From the NCBI GenBank assembly GCA_031459855.1, contig JAVKHP010000001.1, positions 2,828,309-2,892,308 on the forward strand: a DNA stretch of 64,000 nt. Direction: 5' to 3'. This document shows positions 20,401 through 28,639 of the stretch, piece by piece. Made by a program: the position numbers and the translations under genes. The number at the start of each line of letters is the position of its first letter. Positions within the stretch are counted from its first letter, which is position 1. The notes under the pieces were generated by a model that searched no databases, was not told the origin of the DNA, and was given only the letters and a program-made list of their open reading frames with translations. This DNA is from Armatimonadota bacterium (lineage in GTDB: Bacteria; Sysuimicrobiota; Sysuimicrobiia; Sysuimicrobiales; Humicultoraceae).

Positions 20401-21930
20401 ATGCCCCGGATCTTGCCCGCCCACAGTGTTCGACAGGACGACGAGGAGGTCATGCCGGCGCAGCCACGGGCACAGGGGGCTCACCGGTTCCACCCGGTCC
20501 CCCGCGCTGGAGCGCAACCTGTCACGGTGTCGACCTGGTCTCGCGCAGACTGGGTCGCGCTGGCTGCCGTGGTGGGCGTGGCGGCCCTGCTGCGGCTCGC
20601 CGGCCTGGGGCACCCCGCAGCCTTCGTGTTCGACGAGACCTTCTACGTGCCGGCGGCGTGCCGGCTCGCCCTGGGTCCCCAGCCGGAGTGCGGCGGACCG
20701 TCGCCTGCCGATGTCCACCCACCCCTGGGCAAGTGGCTAATCGCCCTGGGTATCGCAGTCTTTGGGTTCAATCCGGTCGGCTGGCGGATTTCAGCGGCGG
20801 TGGCCGGGACGTTGACGGTGGGCTTGCTCTTCGTCACGGCACGATGGCTCCTGCGTTCCACCCTCAGCGCGACCATCGCCGCGAGCCTGCTGGCGTTGGA
20901 CTTCCTGCATTTCGTCCACTCGCGGATCGGCATGCTGGACGCCTTCCTGGTGCTCTTCACTGTGGCGGTCCTGGCGTGCTGGAGCCTGGATCGCGAAGAC
21001 AGCGACCCGGATCACCGCACGGTCCGCACCAGGTTCTGGCACCTGGTTCGCCCTTGGCGTATGGGCGCAGGGTTGGCCACCGGCGCCGCAATCGCCACGA
21101 AGTGGTCCGGCGCGTTCGTGGCAGCGACGGCGATCGTCCTGACGCTGCTGGTCGAGTTGCCCCGGATCCGCCGATCGCCCGACGGTCGTGCTGGTCGCCA
21201 GGCGCCTACCGTCGCCAGCGTCGCGCTCTGGCTCGTGGCGGTACCACTGCTCGTCTACACCCTCACCCATATAGGAACGGTAGGGGGTCGATGGCTCGCC
21301 TGGCCGTGGGCCGAGGACGCATGGCTACGAGCCATCGTGGACGAGCAGGTCCGGCTCGCTCGCCTCCATCCCGCCGTGGGCAAGACCCATCCCTTGCGAT
21401 CCGCCCCCTGGCAATGGCTCTTCTCGCCCCCTCCTCTGCCCTACTTCGTGCAGCGCGTCGGGGAGACGACGTTTGCAACGATCCAGGCCCTGGGCACCCC
21501 TGCGTGGGGCCCTGGGGTCATCGCGCTGGCGGTGGTGGCCGGTAGGGCCGTCCGTCACACCCGCGCGGCGTCCCTGCATGCCGCGCTGCTGGTCGCCTTC
21601 GGGCTCACGTATTTGCCCTGGTTCGGGGTCGCCCGCATCCGAACGGTCTTCTTGTTTCACTTCCTGCCGACCGTCCCGATCCTGTACCTGCTGATGGCCG
21701 CGGCCCTTACGCCTGTTCCTCGGCGACCAGCAACGCGTGCCGGGCTCGTCGCCCTCGCGGCAGCGATGCCGTTGGCGTTCGGGATGTTTCGTCCGGTGCT
21801 GACAGCCGCGCCCCTCGCCTACACCGCGTGCTGCCGGTCAGTGGCTACCTTCGTCATACGCAGCCTGCCTGACTGCGCGCTCGTGAGCGCGCAGCCACTC
21901 CCCCTGCGCGACCGCGCAGATCCTTGCTAG
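20401..21930 (+). CDS. PMT-family protein O-mannosyltransferase
   Basis: The protein is 509 aa from the ATG at 20401 (GGGAG 4 nt upstream). Later starts at 20452, or a GTG near the first helix, remain possible. It is polytopic. The first extracytoplasmic loop contains the paired acids D78-E79 in AFVFDETFYVPAA and VHPPLGKWLIALGIAVFGFN, signatures of PMT/dolichyl-phosphate-mannose protein mannosyltransferases. LDFLHFVHSRIGMLDAFLV also matches. It would transfer mannose from a polyprenyl carrier to secreted proteins outside the membrane. It lies between the Tad pilus locus and a Wzy/PglL-like gene. Confidence 0.88.
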   Translation: MPRILPAHSVRQDDEEVMPAQPRAQGAHRFHPVPRAGAQPVTVSTWSRADWVALAAVVGVAALLRLAGLGHPAAFVFDETFYVPAACRLALGPQPECGGPSPADVHPPLGKWLIALGIAVFGFNPVGWRISAAVAGTLTVGLLFVTARWLLRSTLSATIAASLLALDFLHFVHSRIGMLDAFLVLFTVAVLACWSLDREDSDPDHRTVRTRFWHLVRPWRMGAGLATGAAIATKWSGAFVAATAIVLTLLVELPRIRRSPDGRAGRQAPTVASVALWLVAVPLLVYTLTHIGTVGGRWLAWPWAEDAWLRAIVDEQVRLARLHPAVGKTHPLRSAPWQWLFSPPPLPYFVQRVGETTFATIQALGTPAWGPGVIALAVVAGRAVRHTRAASLHAALLVAFGLTYLPWFGVARIRTVFLFHFLPTVPILYLLMAAALTPVPRRPATRAGLVALAAAMPLAFGMFRPVLTAAPLAYTACCRSVATFVIRSLPDCALVSAQPLPLRDRADPC

Positions 21931-21950
21931 GGGACTGCCCGACCCCATTG

Positions 21951-23438
21951 TCATATCGGGCGGAGGCAGTTGGCAGCCTCAAACACCGTTGGTGATGCTC
22001 GAGTCGTGATGCTCCAGCCATGACGCACGCGCTGGCGGGCCTGCCGTCCCTCGCGATCCGCATGCCATGGGCCCGACGTCGCGACCGCGTACCCGCACCC
22101 CAGGAGCGCCCACAGCACGAAGTTGGTACCGATGACCGATGGCTCGACCTGCACCTGGAAGAGCCATGCGATAGGCCCCGCGGCCAGCGCGGCCAACGCG
22201 GGCTCGCGGCGCGCAAGCGCCTGTCGGACCGCAGGGCCCAGCAGCGCCACGAGCGTCCACCCAAACCCGACTACGCCGAGCACACCCGTCGCGACGCCGA
22301 GGTCGAGCACCCAGTTGTGCGCGCGGTCGTAGAACGCCTCCCCGGGGCGCCACCCCGTGGGATAGTGCCGGAACGTGTCGAGCCCCTGCCCCAGCCACGG
22401 CCGCTGCAGCCAGTCGTGGAGCGCCGCGCGCCAAATCATCATGCGGACCGACAGGCCGCCTTCCGCTGCCAGGGTGCCGATCATCCGGGCGGCGAGCGGC
22501 TTGACGTCGCTGGGATCGCGGAGAGCGCCGGCGGCCTGCACACGTTCCAGCGTCGCCTCGTCGAACGTTCGGGCGAACGGTCCCCATGGCATCAGGTAGA
22601 CAACGGTCAGCAGCGTCAGTGCTGCGCCGGTGCCGACGAGCCATCGCCGGTCCGTCCGTCGCAGCCCCGGCCACACCGCCAGTCCCCACAGGCCCGCGGC
22701 CAGCCAGAAACCCACCCAGCCCACGCGAGACGCGGTCATCAGCACCCCAAGATAGAGGAGTAGCACGGGGAGCAGGCCGACCAGCCGCCCCGGCACGGAC
22801 CGCAGTTCCACGGCCAGCGCAAGCGCGACCGGCGCGGCCATCGTGAGGTGCATCGCCAGGTACACCGCATGCGACTGAAACCCAAAGGGCCGCAGCAGCG
22901 CGCGATACCGCCAGATCGGGTCTTGCCCCGTGTACTGCAGCATGGCGTAGCCGGCACTGAGCATGGCGCCCACGACCAGAGCCGCCATCCAGCGCCGCTG
23001 CAGTCGGGCATCGTTCCGAACCTCGTGCGCGGTCAACAACGCCACCACCAGGTACGCGAGCCAGACCAGAAGACCCTCATGGCGGTAGATCGATCCCCAC
23101 AGAGCCACTGGGACGCTCACGGCGTGCGCCGTCGACCACGCCAGGACGCCTGCAAACGCCACGACAGGCAGTGTCACACCGGGTCTCAAGGTCTGTTCTC
23201 GGCTCCGTTGCGCCAGTGCACGGCCAGCCCACAACACCACGGCGGGCACGGCCACGGCCCAGACGACGAGGCGCTTCGCCAGATGCACGTCTGGTCCAAA
23301 GGCCAGCGGCACGAGCAGGACCCCGGCCACGAGCAGCCAGCGCATGAGCGTGGTTGCCGTCCTGGCCACAGCCATCGGAACGGCGTCGCCTACCTGCGAT
23401 GCGACAATGGGCTGGGCCAGGACTCGACGCTGAGCCAC
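21951..23438 (-). CDS. O-antigen ligase/polymerase family membrane protein (Wzy_C)
   Basis: The protein is up to 495 aa with about eleven predicted membrane helices. The Wzy_C-type loop contains QRPWLGQGLDTFRHYPTGWR and the hallmark YDRAHNWVLDLGVATG. Members are O-antigen ligases, O-antigen polymerases or PglL-type protein O-oligosaccharyltransferases, and motif reading alone cannot choose. The start is uncertain: GTG at 23438 gives the full length, while ATG at 23375 (MAVARTATTLMRW) is equally plausible, and neither has a strong ribosome-binding site. It converges with the PMT gene, 20 bp apart, pointing to shared glycan work. Confidence 0.85.
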   Translation of the reverse strand: MAQRRVLAQPIVASQVGDAVPMAVARTATTLMRWLLVAGVLLVPLAFGPDVHLAKRLVVWAVAVPAVVLWAGRALAQRSREQTLRPGVTLPVVAFAGVLAWSTAHAVSVPVALWGSIYRHEGLLVWLAYLVVALLTAHEVRNDARLQRRWMAALVVGAMLSAGYAMLQYTGQDPIWRYRALLRPFGFQSHAVYLAMHLTMAAPVALALAVELRSVPGRLVGLLPVLLLYLGVLMTASRVGWVGFWLAAGLWGLAVWPGLRRTDRRWLVGTGAALTLLTVVYLMPWGPFARTFDEATLERVQAAGALRDPSDVKPLAARMIGTLAAEGGLSVRMMIWRAALHDWLQRPWLGQGLDTFRHYPTGWRPGEAFYDRAHNWVLDLGVATGVLGVVGFGWTLVALLGPAVRQALARREPALAALAAGPIAWLFQVQVEPSVIGTNFVLWALLGCGYAVATSGPWHADREGRQARQRVRHGWSITTRASPTVFEAANCLRPI

Positions 23439-23494
23439 GTCGCGACCGCGTTTCGCTCAGTCACGTCGACGGTCTGGCGTGCGCAGGGACGCAG

Positions 23495-23908
23495 CTACGA
23501 CCTCGACGGCGGTGAGGTGCGCTCCAACCGTCGCTGGATCGCGCGGGCGAGCATCATCGCCTGGCCGCGGTCGCGGACGCCGAGCTTCCGGAAGATGTTC
23601 TTCATGTGGAACTTCACGGTGTTCTCCGAGATCCAGCAGAGGCGGGCGATCTCGGCGTTGCTGCGGCCCTCGGCCAAGTGGCTCAGCAACTCGAGCTCGC
23701 GCGGCGTCAGGTGCAGGTCCTGCGGGATCCCCTGAGGATTAACGAGTTCGATGAGCTGTCGCAGGATCTCCACCGCTTGCTCGATCCGCGCGGCCAGGTC
23801 CTCGAGCGCGCGGCCGAACTCCGCGCTCTCCTCGACGCTGAGCTCACCGGCGCGACTGGCCAGCGTCGATGCCAGTCGTTCGATGACGTCGGCGTAGGCT
23901 TGTGCCAT
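23495..23908 (-). CDS. LuxR-type HTH response regulator-like protein
   Basis: The protein is 137 aa. An N-terminal helical region (VIERLASTLASRAGELSVEE...) contains no receiver-domain aspartate motif. A C-terminal GerE/LuxR HTH reads LTPRELELLSHLAEGRSNAE, IARLCWISENTVKFHMKNIF and RKLGV. It is therefore a transcription factor without a phosphoacceptor domain, perhaps sensing through its helical N-half. AAGGGGGG precedes the ATG at 23908. It lies 56 bp upstream of the Wzy-like gene on the same strand, so it may be co-transcribed with it or control the glycosylation genes. Confidence 0.87.
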   Translation of the reverse strand: MAQAYADVIERLASTLASRAGELSVEESAEFGRALEDLAARIEQAVEILRQLIELVNPQGIPQDLHLTPRELELLSHLAEGRSNAEIARLCWISENTVKFHMKNIFRKLGVRDRGQAMMLARAIQRRLERTSPPSRS

Positions 23909-24501
23909 CCCGCCCCCCTTGTGCTGGCGATGGACCGGCACGGTTCACCGGCCGCGCCGTCTTGCCGGAGCCCCTGACAAAGACGACGGCCATCCCACTC
24001 GTCGTGAATGAGATGGCCGGTTGCGCCACTCGCTCACCCGTCCCGAGGCGCCCACCTGTTACCGGGACGAGGTCATTGCGTCCATCCGCGCCTGCGCGCT
24101 ATGCGAGACACCACCATCCCGCCCGTGGCGTGTAACCGACGCGCATCCCCGGGTGTGACGATGGTGTCCAGCGTCTGTATTCTCGATGTGCGCTGCTACT
24201 CTCTACTACTACCCAACCGGGTGGTTTTTAGACATGGAGAGTGCCGTCAAGATCTTCGCAGGTTCCCACGCTACACCGCCGGTCATCAGACAACTGCGCC
24301 ATACGATGGATCTCACTTATCCCCCGGGAGCGGTACGGTGCGACGCGCCCCAGCCCTACGACCTAGCTGTGAATCGCACCAGGGGCATGCGCGCTGCGGG
24401 ACGCGGCCCGGCCACCGCCTTGGCTACTGCGGCCTGTGGACACCGAACGCCGGGCGGCGTCACCGCACGCAGCCACCGCGCACCGGCCCGCCGCGTGTGC
24501 C
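23909..24501. other. Intergenic region without a recognisable gene
   Basis: About 590 bp separate the LuxR-type gene from the M19 dipeptidase stop. Base composition falls noticeably at 24170-24330. Reading frames present are short and lack ribosome-binding sites. I see no RNA fold or promoter that I can support, apart from a weak AACC/GGTT hairpin followed by T's near 24220. Confidence 0.5.
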
Positions 24502-25584
24502 TCACGCCCCCCAGGTCTCGCGCAGCACCCGCACCCAGTTCCCGTGGGCGATGCGGCGCAAGTCCTCGGGGCCGTAGCCGCGGTCGGCGAGGGCCTGCAG
24601 CAGCCGCGGCAGCCCGGCGGCGTCGCGCAGGTCGGCGGGCATCACCGCGCCGTCGAAGTCGGACCCCAGCGCCACGCAGTCGATGCCCATGCGGTCGACC
24701 AGGTAGTCGATGTGCTCGACCAGGCGCGCGATGGGGACGGCGGGGTCGCGGGCGCCATCGGCGCGCAGGAAGCCGACGTGGAAGTTCACCCCCACCACGC
24801 CGCGGCGCTCGCGGATGGCGTCCAGCTGGCGGTCGGTCAGGTTTCGCGGTGAGGGGCACAGCGCGTGCGCGTTGGAATGGGTGGCCACCAGGGGCGCGTC
24901 GCTGAGGGCGGCCACGTCCCAGAACCCGCGCTCGGTGATGTGGGACAGGTCGATGACGATGCGTCGCTCGTTCAGCTGGCGCACCAGGGCCTTGCCCGCG
25001 TCGGTCAACCCCGGCCCCGTGTCGGGCGAGTGCGGGAACTTGAACGGAACGCCCTGCGCGTAGCGGTTGCGCCGGCTGTGGGTCAGCCCCACCGAGCGCA
25101 GTCCCGCCGCGTGGAAGACCTCGAGGGCCCGTCCGTCGGGATCCAGGGGTTCGGCGCCCTCGAAGTGGATGAGCACGGCGAAGACGCCGGCGTCCAGGCA
25201 GGCCTGCAGTTCCGCGGCGGCGCGCACGATGCGGACGGCCCCATCGGACTCCCGCTCCAGCCGCAGCAGCCGCCCGAAGAGGTCCAGGGCGGCCGACTGC
25301 GCGTAGTCGAGCGCCATCGGCTCGGGCCAGCTGGCCTCGTCGCTGTAGGTGCGCAGCGCGCGCTCGAGCACGGCGGCGTCTGTGGCGGCCGCGTCAGCGA
25401 CCGATGGATCGCGCAGGTAGATGGCGAAGAACCCACCGCCCAGGCCGCCCGCCCGGGCGCGCGGCAGGTCGATGTGCCCAACGTCCGACCGCTCGAAGAA
25501 CGACCGGCCGGTGCGGACCAGGCTGAGGACGGTGTCGTTGTGCCCGTCGAAGATCGGGGGGAATGCGGACGATCCTGCGCTCAC
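24502..25584 (-). CDS. Membrane dipeptidase (peptidase M19)
   Basis: The protein is 360 aa, the usual size of renal-dipeptidase-like M19 enzymes, which hydrolyse dipeptides using two zinc ions. The metal ligands of the first motif are visible (PPIFDGHNDT, H15 and D17). The bridging Glu is in LIHFEGAEPL. Further histidines are in VIDLSHITERGFWDVA and PLVATHSNAHALCPSPRNLT, and the late Asp is in VALGSDFDGAVMP. No signal peptide, so probably cytoplasmic. The GTG start at 25584 lies 12 nt from AAGGAGG. Monocistronic as far as visible. Confidence 0.93.
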   Translation of the reverse strand: MSAGSSAFPPIFDGHNDTVLSLVRTGRSFFERSDVGHIDLPRARAGGLGGGFFAIYLRDPSVADAAATDAAVLERALRTYSDEASWPEPMALDYAQSAALDLFGRLLRLERESDGAVRIVRAAAELQACLDAGVFAVLIHFEGAEPLDPDGRALEVFHAAGLRSVGLTHSRRNRYAQGVPFKFPHSPDTGPGLTDAGKALVRQLNERRIVIDLSHITERGFWDVAALSDAPLVATHSNAHALCPSPRNLTDRQLDAIRERRGVVGVNFHVGFLRADGARDPAVPIARLVEHIDYLVDRMGIDCVALGSDFDGAVMPADLRDAAGLPRLLQALADRGYGPEDLRRIAHGNWVRVLRETWGA

Positions 25585-25722
25585 CGTGACGCGTACCCTC
25601 CTTCCTGATGCTATAACGCGATGCTATGACCGTGCTATGACCGCGGACCCACCACGCGTGTCGGCACAGATGACGGCACGGCCCTTACGCGGGCTTCCGG
25701 CGCTACACGGCGCTACCCGGCC

Positions 25723-26562
25723 CTACCCGGTGCCCTGGCGCGACGAGGCGAAGCGCGCCACGAACCGCGCGGCTCGCGGGCTGCTCCGCACCGGCCGGGC
25801 ATACGCCCTGGCCAGGATGGCCGCCCCCGCGGTGGGTGGGAAGGACAGGATGACCAGCCCGGACGCACGCGCCGGCTCGAGGCGCCCGGTCCCCACCCCG
25901 CAGGCGCCCAGCACGCGGCGCAGGCTGTCTGCAAGGGGCAGCGGCCCGACCATGGCCAGGCCCGTGGTGCGCCCGGGCGGTGATGGCAGGACGCGGAGGC
26001 CGCCAAACGGCGGCGCACGGCGGCTGCCCTCGAGGTACCCGCGGACGAAGTCGAACGCCAGGGCGGCGGGTACGTAGTCGAGGGTCACCGAGGCCGCCGC
26101 CAGCGTGCCGGTCAGCCCCCACTGCGAGAGCACCTCGGCCAGGGCGGGGTCGCGCACGTAGGCCTGCCGGCCCTCCAGGCTGCTGTCGGCGAACTCCACC
26201 CGCGGGTGGCCCCGCACCAGGTCGGCGACCATGGCCTGCACGTGCGGCTCGTCGTGCGGATGGATGGCCAGGACCACGGTCGCCGCGTTCCCCTGCCCGA
26301 CCACCCGCCCGCAGGCTGTCACGTAGCCCAGCCAGTAGATCTGCACGGGCGCGTCGTCGGGCGGCGGCGCCGTGCGGTAGTCGTAGGGCCGCCGCAACCC
26401 GCATGGCTGGTGCAGGGACCGCAGGTACCGGTACACGGTCGGGGCGGGCAGGTTGTGCTTGGCCGCGATCTCTTCCGCCGAGAGCCCGGCGGCGCGGTCA
26501 GCGTAGAGCGCGACGATGGTGCGGGGGTCGCGCGCCAAGACGGCCTCGTGCGCCACTTTCAC
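25723..26562 (-). CDS. HTH plus degenerate LAGLIDADG-type domain protein
   Basis: The protein is 279 aa. Residues about 15-50 form an HTH (TIVALYADRAAGLSAEEIAA, KHNLPAPTVYRYLRSLHQ). The rest reads as two LAGLIDADG-like halves: IYWLGYVTACGRVVG corresponds to YWLGxxxADG, and FDFVRGYLEGSRRAP corresponds to FxRGxxDGDG. The first catalytic acid is replaced by Cys in TACG, and the second half has Glu. It is therefore likely a DNA-binding regulator derived from a homing endonuclease, in the way WhiA is, not an active nuclease. The GTG at 26562 sits exactly 6 nt after an extended -10, implying a leaderless mRNA. It is not WhiA itself, which has the opposite domain order. Confidence 0.7.
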   Translation of the reverse strand: MKVAHEAVLARDPRTIVALYADRAAGLSAEEIAAKHNLPAPTVYRYLRSLHQPCGLRRPYDYRTAPPPDDAPVQIYWLGYVTACGRVVGQGNAATVVLAIHPHDEPHVQAMVADLVRGHPRVEFADSSLEGRQAYVRDPALAEVLSQWGLTGTLAAASVTLDYVPAALAFDFVRGYLEGSRRAPPFGGLRVLPSPPGRTTGLAMVGPLPLADSLRRVLGACGVGTGRLEPARASGLVILSFPPTAGAAILARAYARPVRSSPRAARFVARFASSRQGTG

Positions 26563-26568
26563 CTGCTC

Positions 26569-26577
26569 AGTATAGCA
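26569..26577 (-). promoter_or_regulatory. Extended -10 giving a leaderless transcript
   Basis: The minus strand reads TGC-TATACT-GAGCAG-GTG, with 6 nt between the -10 hexamer and the GTG start codon. No Shine-Dalgarno sequence fits in that gap, so the mRNA should begin at or within a base or two of the start codon. Confidence 0.7.
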
Positions 26578-26767
26578 CGTATGGCACGGGCGCCGCGCGC
26601 AGGGAGCCATGGTCCGTGGGCGAATCAACGCCTACGCCGTACCGCCACGGGCGCGTGTGGCCACGTGACGCCGGCTGCGGGTGTCGCGTCGGCGACAGAC
26701 GTCGTAGGCGCCTTCCGATGGGCGCGCGTCGCCACGTGGCGCTCGCCATACGAAAGGAGCGACCACC

Positions 26768-28168
26768 GTGTCCGACGATCTGGCCTTCGCCTCCATCACC
26801 GATCTGGCACGCGCGCTACGCGCACGGCGCCTCTCCGCGGTGGAGCTTGCGCAGGTCGTGCTCGACCGACTCGCCCGCCACGGGCCCACCTACAATGCGC
26901 TCGCGGAGCTGACCCCGGAGCTGGCGCTCGCGCAGGCGCGCCGCGCCGACCGCTGGTTCCGCCAGGGCCGCGACGTGTCCGTCCTCCAGGGCATTCCCTA
27001 CGGGGCCAAGGACCTGCTGGCGACGCGGGGCATCCCGACGCGCTGGGGGTCACCGGCCCACCGCCGGCAAGTCTTCGACTACGACGCCACGGTCATCCGC
27101 GCGCTCGCCCGGGCGGGCGCAGTGCTGGCCGGCAAGCTGGCCATGGTCGAGCTGGCCGGCGGCGGTGGCTACGCCTATGCGAGCGCCTCGCTCCACGGCC
27201 CTGGCCTAAACCCCTGGAACCTCCGGCACTGGTCGGGCGGGTCGTCGTCGGGCTCGGGCAGCGCCGTGGCCGCTGGGCTCGTGCCGTGGGCGCTGGGCTC
27301 GGAGACCTGGGGCAGCATCGTGACGCCGTCGGCCTACTGCGGCATCACCGGCCTGCGCCCCACCTGGGGATTGGTGAGCCGCTTCGGTGCCATGGAACTG
27401 GCGTGGACGATGGACAAGATCGGGCCCATGGCCCGGACCGCGGAAGACTGCGGCTGCGTGCTGGCGGCCATCGCCGGCCCCGACCCGCAGGACCCCACCA
27501 CAGGGCAACGGTTCCACTTCACACCGCGCATCGTGCGGCGGCCGTGGCGCCTGGGCCTCCTGCCCGCCGACTTCACGGGCGCGCCGGCGCTGGCCCGCAC
27601 GTTCGAGGAGGCCGTGCGCGTGCTGCGCCGCGCGGGGATGCGGGTGGCCCCGGCGCCGCTGCCCGAGCACCCGTACGAGCAGGTGGCCCGCACACTGCTC
27701 AACGGCGAGATCGCCGCAGCCCACCGCGAGTTCATCGCCAGCCGGCGGCTGGAGGCCCTCGTGGACCGGGCGCAGAAAGCCGGCCTGCGGGCGTCGCTGC
27801 GCCTGCGGGCGTCCGACCAGGTGCGGGCCGAGCAGGCCCGATGGCGCATCCGGCGAGACGTGCTGGCCCTGTTCGAACGGTTCGACGCGCTGCTCTCGCC
27901 CGCGCTCATGACCGAGGCTCCCCCGCTCGAGACGAACCTGCGGACGATGCCCCGTCCCCGCGGCAACTGGAGCGTGCTGGGCGCCCTGTGCGGCGTGCCG
28001 GCCCTCAGCCTGCCCATGGGTTTCGGGCCGCGCGGGCTGCCGCTGGGACTGGCGGTGACGGGTCCGCTCTTCGGGGAGGCGACGATCCTGCAGATCGGGA
28101 TGGTCTTCCAGCGCGAGACCGACTGGCACCGCCGACGGCCGCCGATGCCGGCCGATGGCAGGTCGTAG
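26768..28168 (+). CDS. Amidase-signature family amidohydrolase
   Basis: The protein is 466 aa. The Ser-cisSer-Lys triad is visible as K81 (GIPYGAKDLLAT), S159 (WSGGSSSGSGSAVAAG) and nucleophile S183 (GSETWGSIVTPSA). Relatives hydrolyse many carboxamides; GatA is one branch. No gatB or gatC is nearby, and the usual TGGS is changed to TWGS, which argues against a GatA role. AAGGAGCG lies 8 nt before the GTG start. It is divergent from the LAGLIDADG-type gene. Substrate unknown. Confidence 0.9.
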   Translation: MSDDLAFASITDLARALRARRLSAVELAQVVLDRLARHGPTYNALAELTPELALAQARRADRWFRQGRDVSVLQGIPYGAKDLLATRGIPTRWGSPAHRRQVFDYDATVIRALARAGAVLAGKLAMVELAGGGGYAYASASLHGPGLNPWNLRHWSGGSSSGSGSAVAAGLVPWALGSETWGSIVTPSAYCGITGLRPTWGLVSRFGAMELAWTMDKIGPMARTAEDCGCVLAAIAGPDPQDPTTGQRFHFTPRIVRRPWRLGLLPADFTGAPALARTFEEAVRVLRRAGMRVAPAPLPEHPYEQVARTLLNGEIAAAHREFIASRRLEALVDRAQKAGLRASLRLRASDQVRAEQARWRIRRDVLALFERFDALLSPALMTEAPPLETNLRTMPRPRGNWSVLGALCGVPALSLPMGFGPRGLPLGLAVTGPLFGEATILQIGMVFQRETDWHRRRPPMPADGRS

Positions 28169-28337
28169 CGCCACGACGGCCGCCGGTGCCGACCGATGGC
28201 AGCTCATGGCGCGCCGCCGGCTGTCGGGGGCGCACCGCCGGCGGTGGGCTGCCGGTGCACCGCGGGCTGCCATCCGGTCGACCCTGGCGGGCGCCTCGTG
28301 ACCAAGTGTGCGCACGGGCACTACATGAGAGGCGTGT

Positions 28338-28415
28338 TGGCGGGCCCGGAGGGAATCGAACCCTCAACCTAGGGATTAGAAGTCCCTCGCTCTACTCCAA
28401 TTGAGCTACGGGCCC
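28338..28415 (-). tRNA. tRNA-Arg (TCT anticodon)
   Basis: Acceptor GGGCCCG pairs with CGGGCCC. Anticodon stem AGGGA/TCCCT encloses loop CTTCTAA with anticodon TCT, reading AGA codons. The T-loop is TTCGATT. Discriminator G and an encoded CCA are present. AGA is a rare codon in this very GC-rich genome. Confidence 0.96.
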
Positions 28416-28541
28416 CTGCTGCCGTCGGCCTGAGCCGGTGTCGTCACCGTTGGCCGTCGTGCCACGCGCCACGTGCCCTGCGCCACCTGGGTTCCAGGCC
28501 CCCGCTGACGTTGGCCTCGCCCCAGGCCGTCGGCACCCTCC

Positions 28542-28547
28542 AGTATA
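28542..28547 (-). promoter_or_regulatory. Possible -10 (TATACT) upstream of tRNA-Arg
   Basis: A minus-strand TATACT lies about 125 bp before the tRNA-Arg 5' end, in an interval otherwise without features. It lacks the TGn extension and a -35. Confidence 0.35.
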
Positions 28548-28639
28548 CCGCACTGCGTATGCCGCACCACGGCGTGCGCGCCGGCACGCGAAGGCCATGG
28601 ACACCGCCCGGACCGTTGTCGCGTGGTCAGGACGCTGCA

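Noticed and set aside
24186-24480. A small gene starting near 24186 in the lower-GC interval
   Set aside because: No ribosome-binding site is present, the encoded peptide matches no family, and the frame runs into the antisense of the dipeptidase gene.
26768-28168. Annotation of the amidase as GatA
   Set aside because: No gatB or gatC neighbours are present, and the nucleophile motif is TWGS rather than TGGS. The general amidase family call is safer.
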